Made by a program: the position numbers and the translations under genes. Positions 25,815-33,853 of a stretch of 64,000 nt of DNA are shown piece by piece; position 1 is the first letter of the stretch, and each line of letters begins with the position of its first letter. The DNA lies in assembly GCF_007827465.1 (NCBI RefSeq), contig NZ_VISL01000001.1, positions 1,445,001 to 1,509,000 of the forward strand, in the 5' to 3' direction. The stretch comes from Dokdonia sp. Hel_I_53. Lineage in GTDB: Bacteria > Bacteroidota > Bacteroidia > Flavobacteriales > Flavobacteriaceae. The notes under the pieces were generated by a model. The model was not told where the DNA came from. It made no database searches and worked only from the letters and a program-made list of their open reading frames with translations.

Positions 25815-27101
25815 TTATAGCGTTTTGGCCACTTTATCAATCGCAGCAATGGTTGCGTCTAAATCTTCGTATGAAAGTGCGTTGTTTAAAAACCAACTTT
25901 CATAAGCACTTGGCGCGATATAAATTCCTTCTTCCAACAATCCGTGAAAGAATTTTTTAAATGTTTCGTTATCACCTGCCGCTGCTGTTTTAAAATCTAC
26001 CACAGCATCTGGAGCAAAGTGCACAGAAATCATAGAACCAATACGATTGATTGTATAGGTTATATTATGTCTATCTAAAGACTCCTTAATTCCTTTATGT
26101 AAATAGGCTGTTTTTTGTGCAAGGCTCTCAAAAATCTCTCCGTCATTATTTAATTCTTGAAGCATTGCAAGTCCTGCAGCCATCGCTAGTGGATTCCCGC
26201 TTAAAGTTCCCGCTTGGTAAACGGGTCCTTCTGGAGCGAGGTGACTCATTATTTCTGCTCTTGCGGCAAAAGCTCCTACAGGTAACCCTCCACCTATGAC
26301 TTTACCAAAAGTGACAATATCTGCCCGTACGTCCATCAATTCTTGCACACCACCTTTTGCTAGACGGAAGCCAGTCATGACCTCATCAAAAATAAGTTGC
26401 GCTCCGTGTTGATCACATAACTCTCTTAGACCTTGCAAAAATCCTTCTGCTGGAAGAATGCAGCCCATATTACCTGCTACAGGCTCTATAATAATTGCGG
26501 CTATCTCATTTGGATTTGCCTCAAACAAATCTTTCACTTGATCTAAGCTGTTATAGTCTGCAAGCAACGTATCCTTTGCAGTTCCTCTGGTTACTCCTGG
26601 ACTATTGGGTGAACCAAAAGTGACTGCACCACTTCCCGCTTGAATCAAAAATGAATCTGAATGACCATGGTAACACCCTGCGAATTTTATAATTTTCTCA
26701 CGCTTAGTAAAGCCGCGAGCTAGTCGCACTGCACTCATACATGCCTCTGTACCACTGTTCACAAAACGTATCTTATCAATACCTGGAACCATTGAAATAG
26801 CCAGCTTTGCAATCTCTGTTTCGATAGCCGTAGGCATCCCAAAAGAAGTTCCTTTTTGTGCTTTGGCTATAACGGCATCTACAACTGGTTTGTGTGCATG
26901 TCCTAAAATCATAGGGCCCCATGAAGCAATATAATCTATAAGTTTACGACCATCTTCATCATACAAATAGGCTCCTTTTGCTTCTTTTACAAAAATAGGA
27001 TCCCCTCCCACAGACTTAAATGCTCTTACAGGACTATTTACTCCTCCCGGTATTACTTTTTGAGCTTCTACAAAAAGCTCACTACTTCTTTTATATATCA
27101 T
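25815..27101 (-). CDS. hemL: glutamate-1-semialdehyde 2,1-aminomutase
   Basis: 428 aa, full length. This PLP enzyme converts glutamate-1-semialdehyde to 5-aminolevulinate in the C5 haem pathway. The N-terminal [20 protein letters not shown], the YHGHSDSFL region and the PLP lysine at about residue 267 in [15 protein letters not shown] identify it. Palindrome-free. It lies 84 bp downstream of the glucosaminidase lipoprotein gene on the same strand, perhaps in the same transcription unit. Confidence 0.97.
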   Translation of the reverse strand: MIYKRSSELFVEAQKVIPGGVNSPVRAFKSVGGDPIFVKEAKGAYLYDEDGRKLIDYIASWGPMILGHAHKPVVDAVIAKAQKGTSFGMPTAIETEIAKLAISMVPGIDKIRFVNSGTEACMSAVRLARGFTKREKIIKFAGCYHGHSDSFLIQAGSGAVTFGSPNSPGVTRGTAKDTLLADYNSLDQVKDLFEANPNEIAAIIIEPVAGNMGCILPAEGFLQGLRELCDQHGAQLIFDEVMTGFRLAKGGVQELMDVRADIVTFGKVIGGGLPVGAFAARAEIMSHLAPEGPVYQAGTLSGNPLAMAAGLAMLQELNNDGEIFESLAQKTAYLHKGIKESLDRHNITYTINRIGSMISVHFAPDAVVDFKTAAAGDNETFKKFFHGLLEEGIYIAPSAYESWFLNNALSYEDLDATIAAIDKVAKTL

Positions 27102-27185
27102 TTTATGAAATGTAGATGTTATTGATAAGCGCTGAATCTCTAAATCGACTAGATTATCATATTAAGCTGAAAATTCAGGTTTTAG

Positions 27186-28016
27186 TTAGTCTTTTATTAA
27201 AAGGATTTGACCCATAGAGATAATATTATCTCTTAAGTTATTCCATTTTTTTATATCCTCAACACTCACGTTATAGCGCTTTGAAATACGATATAGGTTC
27301 TCTCCTTTTTGAACACTATGCTGTGTATCGGTTGAGCTATCTTCTCGTTTTGAACTTATCTTATTGTAATCTTCTATCTGTTTTCCTAAAACCTTCCCAT
27401 CGTATCGATACAACTCAAATCTCTCTATTAAACTGATGAGCTTCTCAGGGTACTTTTTATCTGTAGCATAACCTGCTTTACGCAGTCCTTTTGCCCAGCC
27501 TTTGTAATCATCTTTTGAAAGGGTAAAGAGATCTGCATAGCGTTTCCTTTTTGCTAAGAATAATGAGTGGTCACGATAAGAAAATTTTGGATCAGTGTAT
27601 TTTCTAAAACATTCCCCTTTTTCATCATCATCATGATAAACGCGATCCCCTTCCCATGAGTGACATTTAATACCAAAATGATTATTTGCTTTCCTCACCA
27701 ATTCACCGTTCCCTGCTCCAGATTCTAAAATGCCCTGTGCGAGTGTAATGCTAGCAGGCACACCGTATAATTTCATTTCTTCCATTGCTATGGGCGCATA
27801 AAAATCTATATATCCATTTACCCCAGATTTTGGGACAGGATTAACACCGTTTTCTAAACTTGAATCAGATGGTTGAATGATTTCAGAATTGATAGTGGGA
27901 CGTGTTCTTTCTGTTCTAGGATTCTCAGACACACGCCTAGATGTAGTATTACGCGCTCCTCCACAACCTATCAAAAGGAGGCTTATACCTGTAATAAGAA
28001 AGTATTTTTTCAACAT
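27186..28016 (-). CDS. glucosaminidase-LysM lipoprotein (peptidoglycan hydrolase)
   Basis: 276 aa. The lipobox LLIGC precedes a low-complexity linker. A glucosaminidase (PF01832-like) domain follows at about 70-205, with ITLAQGILESGAGNGEL carrying the catalytic Glu and ANNHFGIKCHSWEGDRVY. A C-terminal LysM domain covers about 230-276 (HSVQKGENLYRISKRYNVS). It should cleave glycan strands while anchored in the outer membrane. It begins one base after the PLP enzyme stop codon, so they form an operon. Confidence 0.9.
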   Translation of the reverse strand: MLKKYFLITGISLLLIGCGGARNTTSRRVSENPRTERTRPTINSEIIQPSDSSLENGVNPVPKSGVNGYIDFYAPIAMEEMKLYGVPASITLAQGILESGAGNGELVRKANNHFGIKCHSWEGDRVYHDDDEKGECFRKYTDPKFSYRDHSLFLAKRKRYADLFTLSKDDYKGWAKGLRKAGYATDKKYPEKLISLIERFELYRYDGKVLGKQIEDYNKISSKREDSSTDTQHSVQKGENLYRISKRYNVSVEDIKKWNNLRDNIISMGQILLIKD

Positions 28017-28017
28017 G

Positions 28018-28932
28018 CTATATATGTAACTTTGGAAGGCCTTTTTTTTCTAATAAGATATTCATTCCAGCGATTCCTTGTAGGCCTCCAGTATGAACCG
28101 CTAAAATACGAGAATCTTTCGGAAAAAATCCTTCATCTACTAGCCTTGACACACCATACATCATCTTTCCTGTGTAAATGGGATCAAGCTGAACGTCATA
28201 AGTCCTTTTAAATTCATTTATAAACCTAACAAGCTCCACATTTACTTTTGCATAACCTCCAAAATGATAATCAGAAATTAGCTCCCATTTATTATTTATA
28301 GTGTATTTTTCAATTTCTTCTTGCATCCAATTTCCTTTAAGGGCTGGAAAAATCAATGCCTTTTGGTGAGATTTTAAGCTATTAATAATTCCAGAAGCAG
28401 TACCTCCTGTTCCTGCAGCGCAGCAAACAAAATCAAACACCTCATCTTCATCAGTTAAAATCTCTTGACATCCCTTTACAGCGAGTGCATTGGTACCGCC
28501 TTCGGGCATAATATAAGGGTTATGGTATTTTTTTAGTACGCTTTCGCGAAAGCGGTCTTTATCCTTATCACGGTATTCTTCACGAGAAATAAAGTCAAAA
28601 TCCATCCCGCATTCATGTGCAATGGCGAGAGTGGGATTACCACTTAGAGTTTTTTCAAGATTAACGCCTAACTCTTCTCCACGAATAATACCTATCGTTT
28701 TAAATCCTTCTAACTGCCCAGCTGCTGCTGTAGCGGCTATGTGATTAGAAAAAGCACCTCCGTAAGTGACTATAGTGCTGTGATGATGAGCTTTAGCATG
28801 GGACAAGTTGTATTTAAGTTTTCTGAATTTATTACCAGATACCGTTGGGTGAATTAGATCATCACGTTTTAAATAAACAGTGCATCCGTTTCTTTGAAAA
28901 ACAAACTGATTTGGTAAAATTTGTATTTCCAC
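28018..28932 (-). CDS. ACC deaminase/D-cysteine desulfhydrase family PLP enzyme
   Basis: 304 aa. Tryptophan-synthase-beta fold PLP enzyme. VYLKRDDLIHPTVSGNKFRK has the Schiff-base lysine (K35), and CCAAGTGGTASGI is the phosphate-binding loop. The family includes 1-aminocyclopropane-1-carboxylate deaminase and D-cysteine desulfhydrase; which activity applies is not decided by what I can see. The genome palindrome lies in frame at 28539-28554 and encodes RFRES (about residues 127-131). It is flanked tightly by the metallopeptidase-like gene upstream and the glucosaminidase downstream. Confidence 0.85.
   Translation of the reverse strand: MEIQILPNQFVFQRNGCTVYLKRDDLIHPTVSGNKFRKLKYNLSHAKAHHHSTIVTYGGAFSNHIAATAAAGQLEGFKTIGIIRGEELGVNLEKTLSGNPTLAIAHECGMDFDFISREEYRDKDKDRFRESVLKKYHNPYIMPEGGTNALAVKGCQEILTDEDEVFDFVCCAAGTGGTASGIINSLKSHQKALIFPALKGNWMQEEIEKYTINNKWELISDYHFGGYAKVNVELVRFINEFKRTYDVQLDPIYTGKMMYGVSRLVDEGFFPKDSRILAVHTGGLQGIAGMNILLEKKGLPKLHI
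28539..28554. repeat. iterated palindrome, exact 16 bp, in PLP enzyme gene
   Basis: Encodes RFRES in the context DRFRESV. Confidence 0.92.
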
Positions 28933-28935
28933 AAA

Positions 28936-29262
28936 TTAAAGATAGGCTAGAAAACTCCAGAAAGTTCGTGTTTCTAAATAATCCAATTGCATCTCTCTGG
29001 CGTAAGCTTCACGTTCAAAACTTATATTGAGATATGCTACATAATTATCACGATATTGGATTAATCTAACAAAATACTCAATCACATACCAGATAAAAAA
29101 AGGAATAACAAACATCTCTGCCTGCTGTCGAATGTGTATTTTTTCATGATTAATAAAATACCTATCACTTAGTAATTTTGGTTCACGCATCACTATGAAA
29201 GGCCAAAGTGTAACCCCCACAAAACGTTTACGCAACAGATATTTATTTACTACTAAAAACAT
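28936..29262 (-). CDS. small membrane protein with HEKIH motif
   Basis: 108 aa. NHEKIHIRQQAEM contains HExxH, the zinc-binding motif of gluzincins, next to hydrophobic segments (MFVIPFFIWYVIEYFVRL) and a later acidic EREAYAREMQLDYLE that could supply a third ligand. This is the layout of M48/M56-like minimal membrane proteases. I know it only as a conserved hypothetical flavobacterial protein. It is first in the operon with the PLP enzyme and the glucosaminidase, with 3 bp to the next gene. A -7-like TAAATTTG is at 29267-29274. Confidence 0.65.
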   Translation of the reverse strand: MFLVVNKYLLRKRFVGVTLWPFIVMREPKLLSDRYFINHEKIHIRQQAEMFVIPFFIWYVIEYFVRLIQYRDNYVAYLNISFEREAYAREMQLDYLETRTFWSFLAYL

Positions 29263-29368
29263 AGATCAAATTTAAAAAATCACAACAGTACTATAAAAGG
29301 GGCAAAGGACTATTTTATAGACAACGTTATGAACAGTTGCCAAAAGGCAAAATTTATACCATACTTCC

Positions 29369-29376
29369 TATCTTTG
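29369..29376 (+). promoter_or_regulatory. -7 element of the Cys-rich protein/hutU unit
   Basis: TATCTTTG (TAnnTTTG) four bases before the ATG at 29381. No good TTG at 17-21 bp. It points to a nearly leaderless transcript. Confidence 0.45.
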
Positions 29377-29380
29377 CTAG

Positions 29381-29551
29381 ATGTCTTATCAAAAAAAACA
29401 TATTCCCATAGAAGAAGGTGATTTTTATGTAACCCCAGAGGGCTACAAATGCTTTACAGAACAATACCATCGTAAACGCGGCTATTGCTGTGAGAGTGGC
29501 TGTAGACACTGCCCATATGGATATAATAAAAAGACAAATACCCAATCTTAA
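29381..29551 (+). CDS. DUF5522-like small Cys-rich protein
   Basis: 56 aa starting MSYQKKHIPIEEGDFYVTPE. The C-terminal half has RGYCCESGCRHCPYGY, a C-x4-C-x2-C cluster that could bind zinc or an Fe-S cluster; this is the DUF5522 pattern as I recall it. It is too short for standard cut-offs. The stop is 39 bp before hutU on the same strand, so cotranscription is likely. Confidence 0.8.
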   Translation: MSYQKKHIPIEEGDFYVTPEGYKCFTEQYHRKRGYCCESGCRHCPYGYNKKTNTQS

Positions 29552-29590
29552 CATTCACATTGTGGTACTTTTCATCACGATATAAATTCA

Positions 29591-31594
29591 ATGCAAATGC
29601 AGAATCAAACTTCTTTTCAAAAAGAAATTTTAGCTGGTATACCATCTAATTTGCCTACAAAAAAAGCGTACGATGAAACGGTAAACCACGCTCCAAATCG
29701 AAAAGACATACTAAATCCAGATGAGAAAAAACTGGCCCTTCAAAATGCGTTACGATATTTTGATGCTGCACACCATAGCACCTTGCTCACAGAGTTTAAA
29801 GAAGAGTTAGAGAACTACGGTCGTATATATATGTACCGATATAGGCCAGATTATAAGATATTTGCCCGACCTATAGAGGAGTATCCAGCACAGTCAAAAC
29901 AGGCAGCAGCTATTATGCTTATGATACAGAACAATCTGGATCATACTGTGGCACAACACCCGCACGAACTAATTACCTACGGTGGAAATGGAGCCGTGTT
30001 TTCTAACTGGGCTCAATACCGTCTTACCATGCAATATCTCGCACAGATGAATGATGAGCAAACGCTTGTGATGTATTCCGGACATCCTATGGGGCTTTTT
30101 CCATCGCATAAAGATGCACCGCGCGTAGTCGCAACCAATGGCATGATGATTCCTAATTATAGTAAACCAGACGATTGGGAAAAATTTAATGCTCTTGGGG
30201 TTACACAATACGGGCAAATGACTGCTGGTAGTTATATGTACATTGGACCACAAGGGATTGTACACGGTACAACAATCACAGTACTTAATGCATTTAGAAA
30301 AATGAACATTCCCACTCAAGGAGGACTCTTTGTAACCTCTGGCTTGGGAGGAATGTCTGGTGCACAACCTAAAGCTGGAAACATCGCTGGCTGTATTACC
30401 GTTTGTGCAGAGGTCAACCCTAAAGCGGTACAAACGCGTCATTCTCAAGGATGGGTTGATGAAGTGATTAAAGACACTGAATCTCTGGTAGAAAGAGTCA
30501 AAAAAGCAAAAGCAGCAAACGAAGTGGTTTCTATCGCCTACCAAGGAAATGTGGTAGATGTATGGGAAGCATTTGACAAACACGAAATTAAAATCGACAT
30601 AGGTAGTGACCAGACTTCATTGCACAATCCTTGGGCTGGAGGGTATTATCCTATGGATATGAGTTTAGAAGAAGCAAATCGCTTAATGGCTACAGATGCA
30701 GATCGCTTTCGCGAAAGCGTAAAAAGCACCCTTCGTCGTCATGTAGCAGCGATAAATGCTCACACTGCAAAGGGTACTTACTTCTTTGATTATGGAAATG
30801 CTTTTCTATTAGAAGCCTCACGAGCAGACGCAGCTATTTTTGCTGAAAATGGAAAGGATTTTAAATACCCTAGCTACGTTCAAGATATTATGGGACCCAT
30901 GTGTTTTGATTATGGTTTTGGACCATTTCGTTGGGTATGTGCTTCTGCTAAACCTGAAGATCTTTTAAAAACAGATCAAATTGCGCTCCATGTTTTAGAG
31001 CAACTGGCGGAAGATGCCCCGGCTGAAATACAGCAGCAAATGCAAGACAACATCACGTGGATTAAAGGAGCTCAAGAAAATAAATTGGTAGTGGGTTCAC
31101 AAGCCAGGATACTTTATGCAGATGCAGAAGGAAGAGCAAAAATCGCCAAAGCGTTTAATGATGCAATCGCTCAAGGCGAAATAGGAATGGTCGTGTTAGG
31201 AAGAGATCACCACGATGTTTCAGGTACAGATTCTCCTTATAGAGAGACGAGTAATATTTATGATGGAAGTCGCTTCACAGCAGATATGGCTATTCAAAAT
31301 GTAATAGGAGATAGTTTTAGAGGTGCAACCTGGGTAAGCATACACAATGGCGGTGGTGTAGGCTGGGGCGAAGTAATAAATGGAGGTTTTGGTATGGTAA
31401 TTGATGGTAGTAAAGATGCCGAAAGACGTTTACAGTCAATGCTTTTCTGGGATGTAAATAACGGGATTGCTAGACGTAATTGGGCTCGAAATGAAGGAGC
31501 AATTTTTGCAATAAAACGTGCTATGAAAAGCGAACCGAATCTTAAGGTAACGCTACCTAATCTGGTAGCCGAAGATTTATTAGATAACATTTAA
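29591..31594 (+). CDS. hutU: urocanate hydratase
   Basis: 667 aa, of the long type (about 100 residues more than the common 556-aa enzyme). It hydrates urocanate to imidazolonepropionate in histidine degradation, using tightly bound NAD+. Supporting segments: ITYGGNGAVFSNWAQYRLTM, GGLFVTSGLGGMSGAQPKAG, and GRDHHDVSGTDSPYRET. The palindrome at 30704-30719 encodes RFRES at about residues 372-376. No other hut gene lies beside it. DUF4136 lipoprotein follows by 9 bp. Confidence 0.94.
   Translation: MQMQNQTSFQKEILAGIPSNLPTKKAYDETVNHAPNRKDILNPDEKKLALQNALRYFDAAHHSTLLTEFKEELENYGRIYMYRYRPDYKIFARPIEEYPAQSKQAAAIMLMIQNNLDHTVAQHPHELITYGGNGAVFSNWAQYRLTMQYLAQMNDEQTLVMYSGHPMGLFPSHKDAPRVVATNGMMIPNYSKPDDWEKFNALGVTQYGQMTAGSYMYIGPQGIVHGTTITVLNAFRKMNIPTQGGLFVTSGLGGMSGAQPKAGNIAGCITVCAEVNPKAVQTRHSQGWVDEVIKDTESLVERVKKAKAANEVVSIAYQGNVVDVWEAFDKHEIKIDIGSDQTSLHNPWAGGYYPMDMSLEEANRLMATDADRFRESVKSTLRRHVAAINAHTAKGTYFFDYGNAFLLEASRADAAIFAENGKDFKYPSYVQDIMGPMCFDYGFGPFRWVCASAKPEDLLKTDQIALHVLEQLAEDAPAEIQQQMQDNITWIKGAQENKLVVGSQARILYADAEGRAKIAKAFNDAIAQGEIGMVVLGRDHHDVSGTDSPYRETSNIYDGSRFTADMAIQNVIGDSFRGATWVSIHNGGGVGWGEVINGGFGMVIDGSKDAERRLQSMLFWDVNNGIARRNWARNEGAIFAIKRAMKSEPNLKVTLPNLVAEDLLDNI
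30704..30719. repeat. iterated palindrome, exact 16 bp, in hutU
   Basis: Encodes RFRES in the context DRFRESV, identical to the unrelated PLP enzyme. Confidence 0.92.
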
Positions 31595-31603
31595 AAAAAA
31601 ATT

Positions 31604-32173
31604 ATGAAAACACTTCGACTCTTACCGGTTTTTGCAGTTATAGTGCTGCTAACTTCTTGTAGTACTGTGCGTGTCGCATCAGATTACGACAAGAATATTA
31701 ATTTTAATGATTATAAAACATTTGCTTTTTACAAACCAGGTATAGACAAGGCAGAAATCTCAGATCTTGACAAAAAACGCGTGTTACGTGCCATTGAATC
31801 TGAGATGATGGCAAAAGGCTACACTAAGTCTGAAGATCCTGCTGTTTTAGTAAGTATTTTTACTAAAGCTAAAGAACGTATAAATGTTTACCAAAACAAC
31901 TTTGGCTTCAACGGAGGTTGGGGAGGATTTTGGGGTCCATGGGCAGGACCTTGGGGTTGGAATGGCGGATTCTACAATAACAATTCTGTCTCTAGAACCA
32001 CACAAGGAACCTTGTACATTGATCTTATAGACTCAAATAAAAATCAATTAATTTGGCAAGGTCAAGGTACAGCCCCACTAGTCTCTGGAGATGTAGATAA
32101 ACGTGAAGAGCGCATCAACTTGATTGTAAAAGAAATCATGGAAGTATACCCGCCACAAGTAGCTGGCAACTAA
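31604..32173 (+). CDS. DUF4136 lipoprotein
   Basis: 189 aa. Lipobox LLTSC followed by STVRVASDYDKNINFNDYKT, the characteristic DUF4136 opening, and KKRVLRAIESEMMAKGYTKS. A Gly/Trp-rich loop follows (FNGGWGGFWGPWAGPWGWNG), then GTLYIDLIDSNKNQLIWQG. It is an outer-membrane-associated lipoprotein of unknown function. It begins 9 bp after hutU, so it is probably cotranscribed. A strong terminator follows. Confidence 0.88.
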   Translation: MKTLRLLPVFAVIVLLTSCSTVRVASDYDKNINFNDYKTFAFYKPGIDKAEISDLDKKRVLRAIESEMMAKGYTKSEDPAVLVSIFTKAKERINVYQNNFGFNGGWGGFWGPWAGPWGWNGGFYNNNSVSRTTQGTLYIDLIDSNKNQLIWQGQGTAPLVSGDVDKREERINLIVKEIMEVYPPQVAGN

Positions 32174-32195
32174 AATTCAGTTTGATACAAATATT

Positions 32196-32224
32196 AAAAA
32201 AGCATCCTGACGGATGCTTTTTTT
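32196..32224. terminator. bidirectional terminator
   Basis: A-run, AGCATCC (32201-32207), TGAC, GGATGCT, T-run. It serves the DUF4136 gene (+) and the convergent enoyl-CoA hydratase gene (-), whose stop codon overlaps the T-run. Confidence 0.85.
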
Positions 32225-32978
32225 AGTTCTTCAATTTGCTTAGCGTATTTTTAGTGAAATCACTCAAAACAAGCTTTCCGCTCATCGCGGCGCGTGTTTC
32301 TAAAAGTTCTGGCCAGTGTTCTGTATTATTCCAAAATGCCTGTTTCATAGCGGTGAGTGCTTCTGGATTGTAAGAGGCAAGTTTGTTTGCAAAAACCTCA
32401 ACAGCTTCTTCCATTAAAATCCCTGTTTCATAAATTTCGGCAAATAAGTTTTTGTCTTTAGCCCACTGTGCGGTGTAAAATTCTGTAGCATTAAGTGTCA
32501 TTTCTGCTAAGCATGCAACGCCTATTTTTCTTTCTATAGCGGGAGCAATTACAAAAGGTCCTATGCCAATTGTGAGTTCGCTCAACTTCACACTGGCGTA
32601 TTTAGTTGCGAAGCAATAGTCTGTAGCGGCTGCTAGTCCTACACCACCACCTACAGCTTTTCCTTGTACGCTTCCAATAATAATCTTTGAACAAGAACGC
32701 ATTGCAAGAATCACCTTTGCAAAACCCATAAAGAATTTTTTTCCTTCCTCTTCGGTTTCAATTGAAAGTAGTTCGTCAAAGCTAGCTCCTGCACAAAAAG
32801 TTCTATCGCCACCACTTTTTAGTACAATTACTTGCACAGTATCATCTTCTCCAGATCGTATAATAGCACTTTCTAAGTCTGAGAGTACACCACTAGGCAT
32901 ACTATTATGAGCTGGATGAAAAAAAGTAATGGTTGCGACACCGTTTGAGGTAAGTGTTTTTACGTAAGGTTGTGGCAT
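32223..32978 (-). CDS. enoyl-CoA hydratase/isomerase family protein
   Basis: 251 aa from ATG 32978 (MPQPYVKTLTSNGVATITF). A frame opening at 33020 adds 14 residues that do not look like the family. The crotonase fold is shown by DRTFCAGASFDELL and by GSVQGKAVGGGVGLAAATDY, the oxyanion-hole region. The acidic catalytic residues of classical hydratases are not evident at the expected place (AEMTLNATEF), so the exact reaction (hydratase, isomerase or other) is open. It stands alone. Confidence 0.85.
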   Translation of the reverse strand: MPQPYVKTLTSNGVATITFFHPAHNSMPSGVLSDLESAIIRSGEDDTVQVIVLKSGGDRTFCAGASFDELLSIETEEEGKKFFMGFAKVILAMRSCSKIIIGSVQGKAVGGGVGLAAATDYCFATKYASVKLSELTIGIGPFVIAPAIERKIGVACLAEMTLNATEFYTAQWAKDKNLFAEIYETGILMEEAVEVFANKLASYNPEALTAMKQAFWNNTEHWPELLETRAAMSGKLVLSDFTKNTLSKLKN

Positions 32979-33056
32979 TATTTTGTTTTTGATATAAGGA
33001 TTATTTCTTACTAACTCCAAGTTGTATAATTATTTAATAGAGGTCTGATTTTGAAA

Positions 33057-33668
33057 TTAGTTAACCGGTGGTGGAGGTGGAGGTGGAACTGAGTCGATTA
33101 ATAATTTAAATGGATGAGTAAGTCCTAACGCCTGATGTACTTTTATTAAATTTAGAACAGCCACATTGAATTGATCTGTAACCTGAACTTCCCAATCATA
33201 ATTAATAACATAAAAAAGCTTCTCTGCGCGATCGCTTAAACTAGGATTTTTCCCTTCGTTAAGAATATCCTCTCTAAGAAAAGTTACTACTTCTTGTATA
33301 TTATCAATATCAATATTTTTTCCAGCCTTTGTAATCTTATTATTAATTATTCTAAAGACATTTTTTTCTCTTATTAAACCACAACCATATCTTTTCGTAC
33401 ACGGATTAATTAAATTCACAAGATAAGAATGGTTGTCATCCTGTATAACTAATTGGGGAGAAACTCCTTCGCAAACTAGATCCCCTATTTCTTGTTGAAA
33501 AGATTTAAAATCTGGATAATCATCTATAGCAATTCTCTTTGTAGAGCTTGACTCGGGAAATCTTACACCTATTTCGATGTAATCTTCGCTACTTTCAACC
33601 TCACTAAATTCTGTACAACTTGAGAAAAAAGTCAAAATACTAACTATTAAAAAAGTAAACTTCTTCAA
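33057..33668 (-). CDS. lipoprotein with polyproline C-terminus, unknown
   Basis: 203 aa. The lipoprotein signal with lipobox FFSSC is followed by TEFSEVESSEDYIEIGVRFP. No family is recognised. Two Cys pairs (DLVCEG and NPCTKRYGCG) could form disulfides. The protein ends DSVPPPPPPPVN, seven prolines from a repeated ccacc tract (33063-33089). It lies between the crotonase gene and the divergent aromatic hydroxylase gene and is probably monocistronic. Confidence 0.65.
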   Translation of the reverse strand: MKKFTFLIVSILTFFSSCTEFSEVESSEDYIEIGVRFPESSSTKRIAIDDYPDFKSFQQEIGDLVCEGVSPQLVIQDDNHSYLVNLINPCTKRYGCGLIREKNVFRIINNKITKAGKNIDIDNIQEVVTFLREDILNEGKNPSLSDRAEKLFYVINYDWEVQVTDQFNVAVLNLIKVHQALGLTHPFKLLIDSVPPPPPPPVN

Positions 33669-33750
33669 AATATTTTTGTTTACGTAAAAGTAATAAAATA
33701 TACCCTCAATATTGAATCACCTAATATCTAGAAAAATTTTAGCGCTTTAA

Positions 33751-33763
33751 TTTCGCGAAAGCG
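33751..33763. repeat. iterated palindrome, partial
   Basis: TTTCGCGAAAGCG upstream of the aromatic hydroxylase gene; a separate AGCGCTTTAA precedes it, as if the left arm had been split. Confidence 0.6.
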
Positions 33764-33853
33764 AAACCACCCATTTAGTTACAATATGTTATCTCCCGAA
33801 CTTGTCAAATAAATGGATTATAAAATTGAATAGTTTCTCCGTAAATTTACGTT

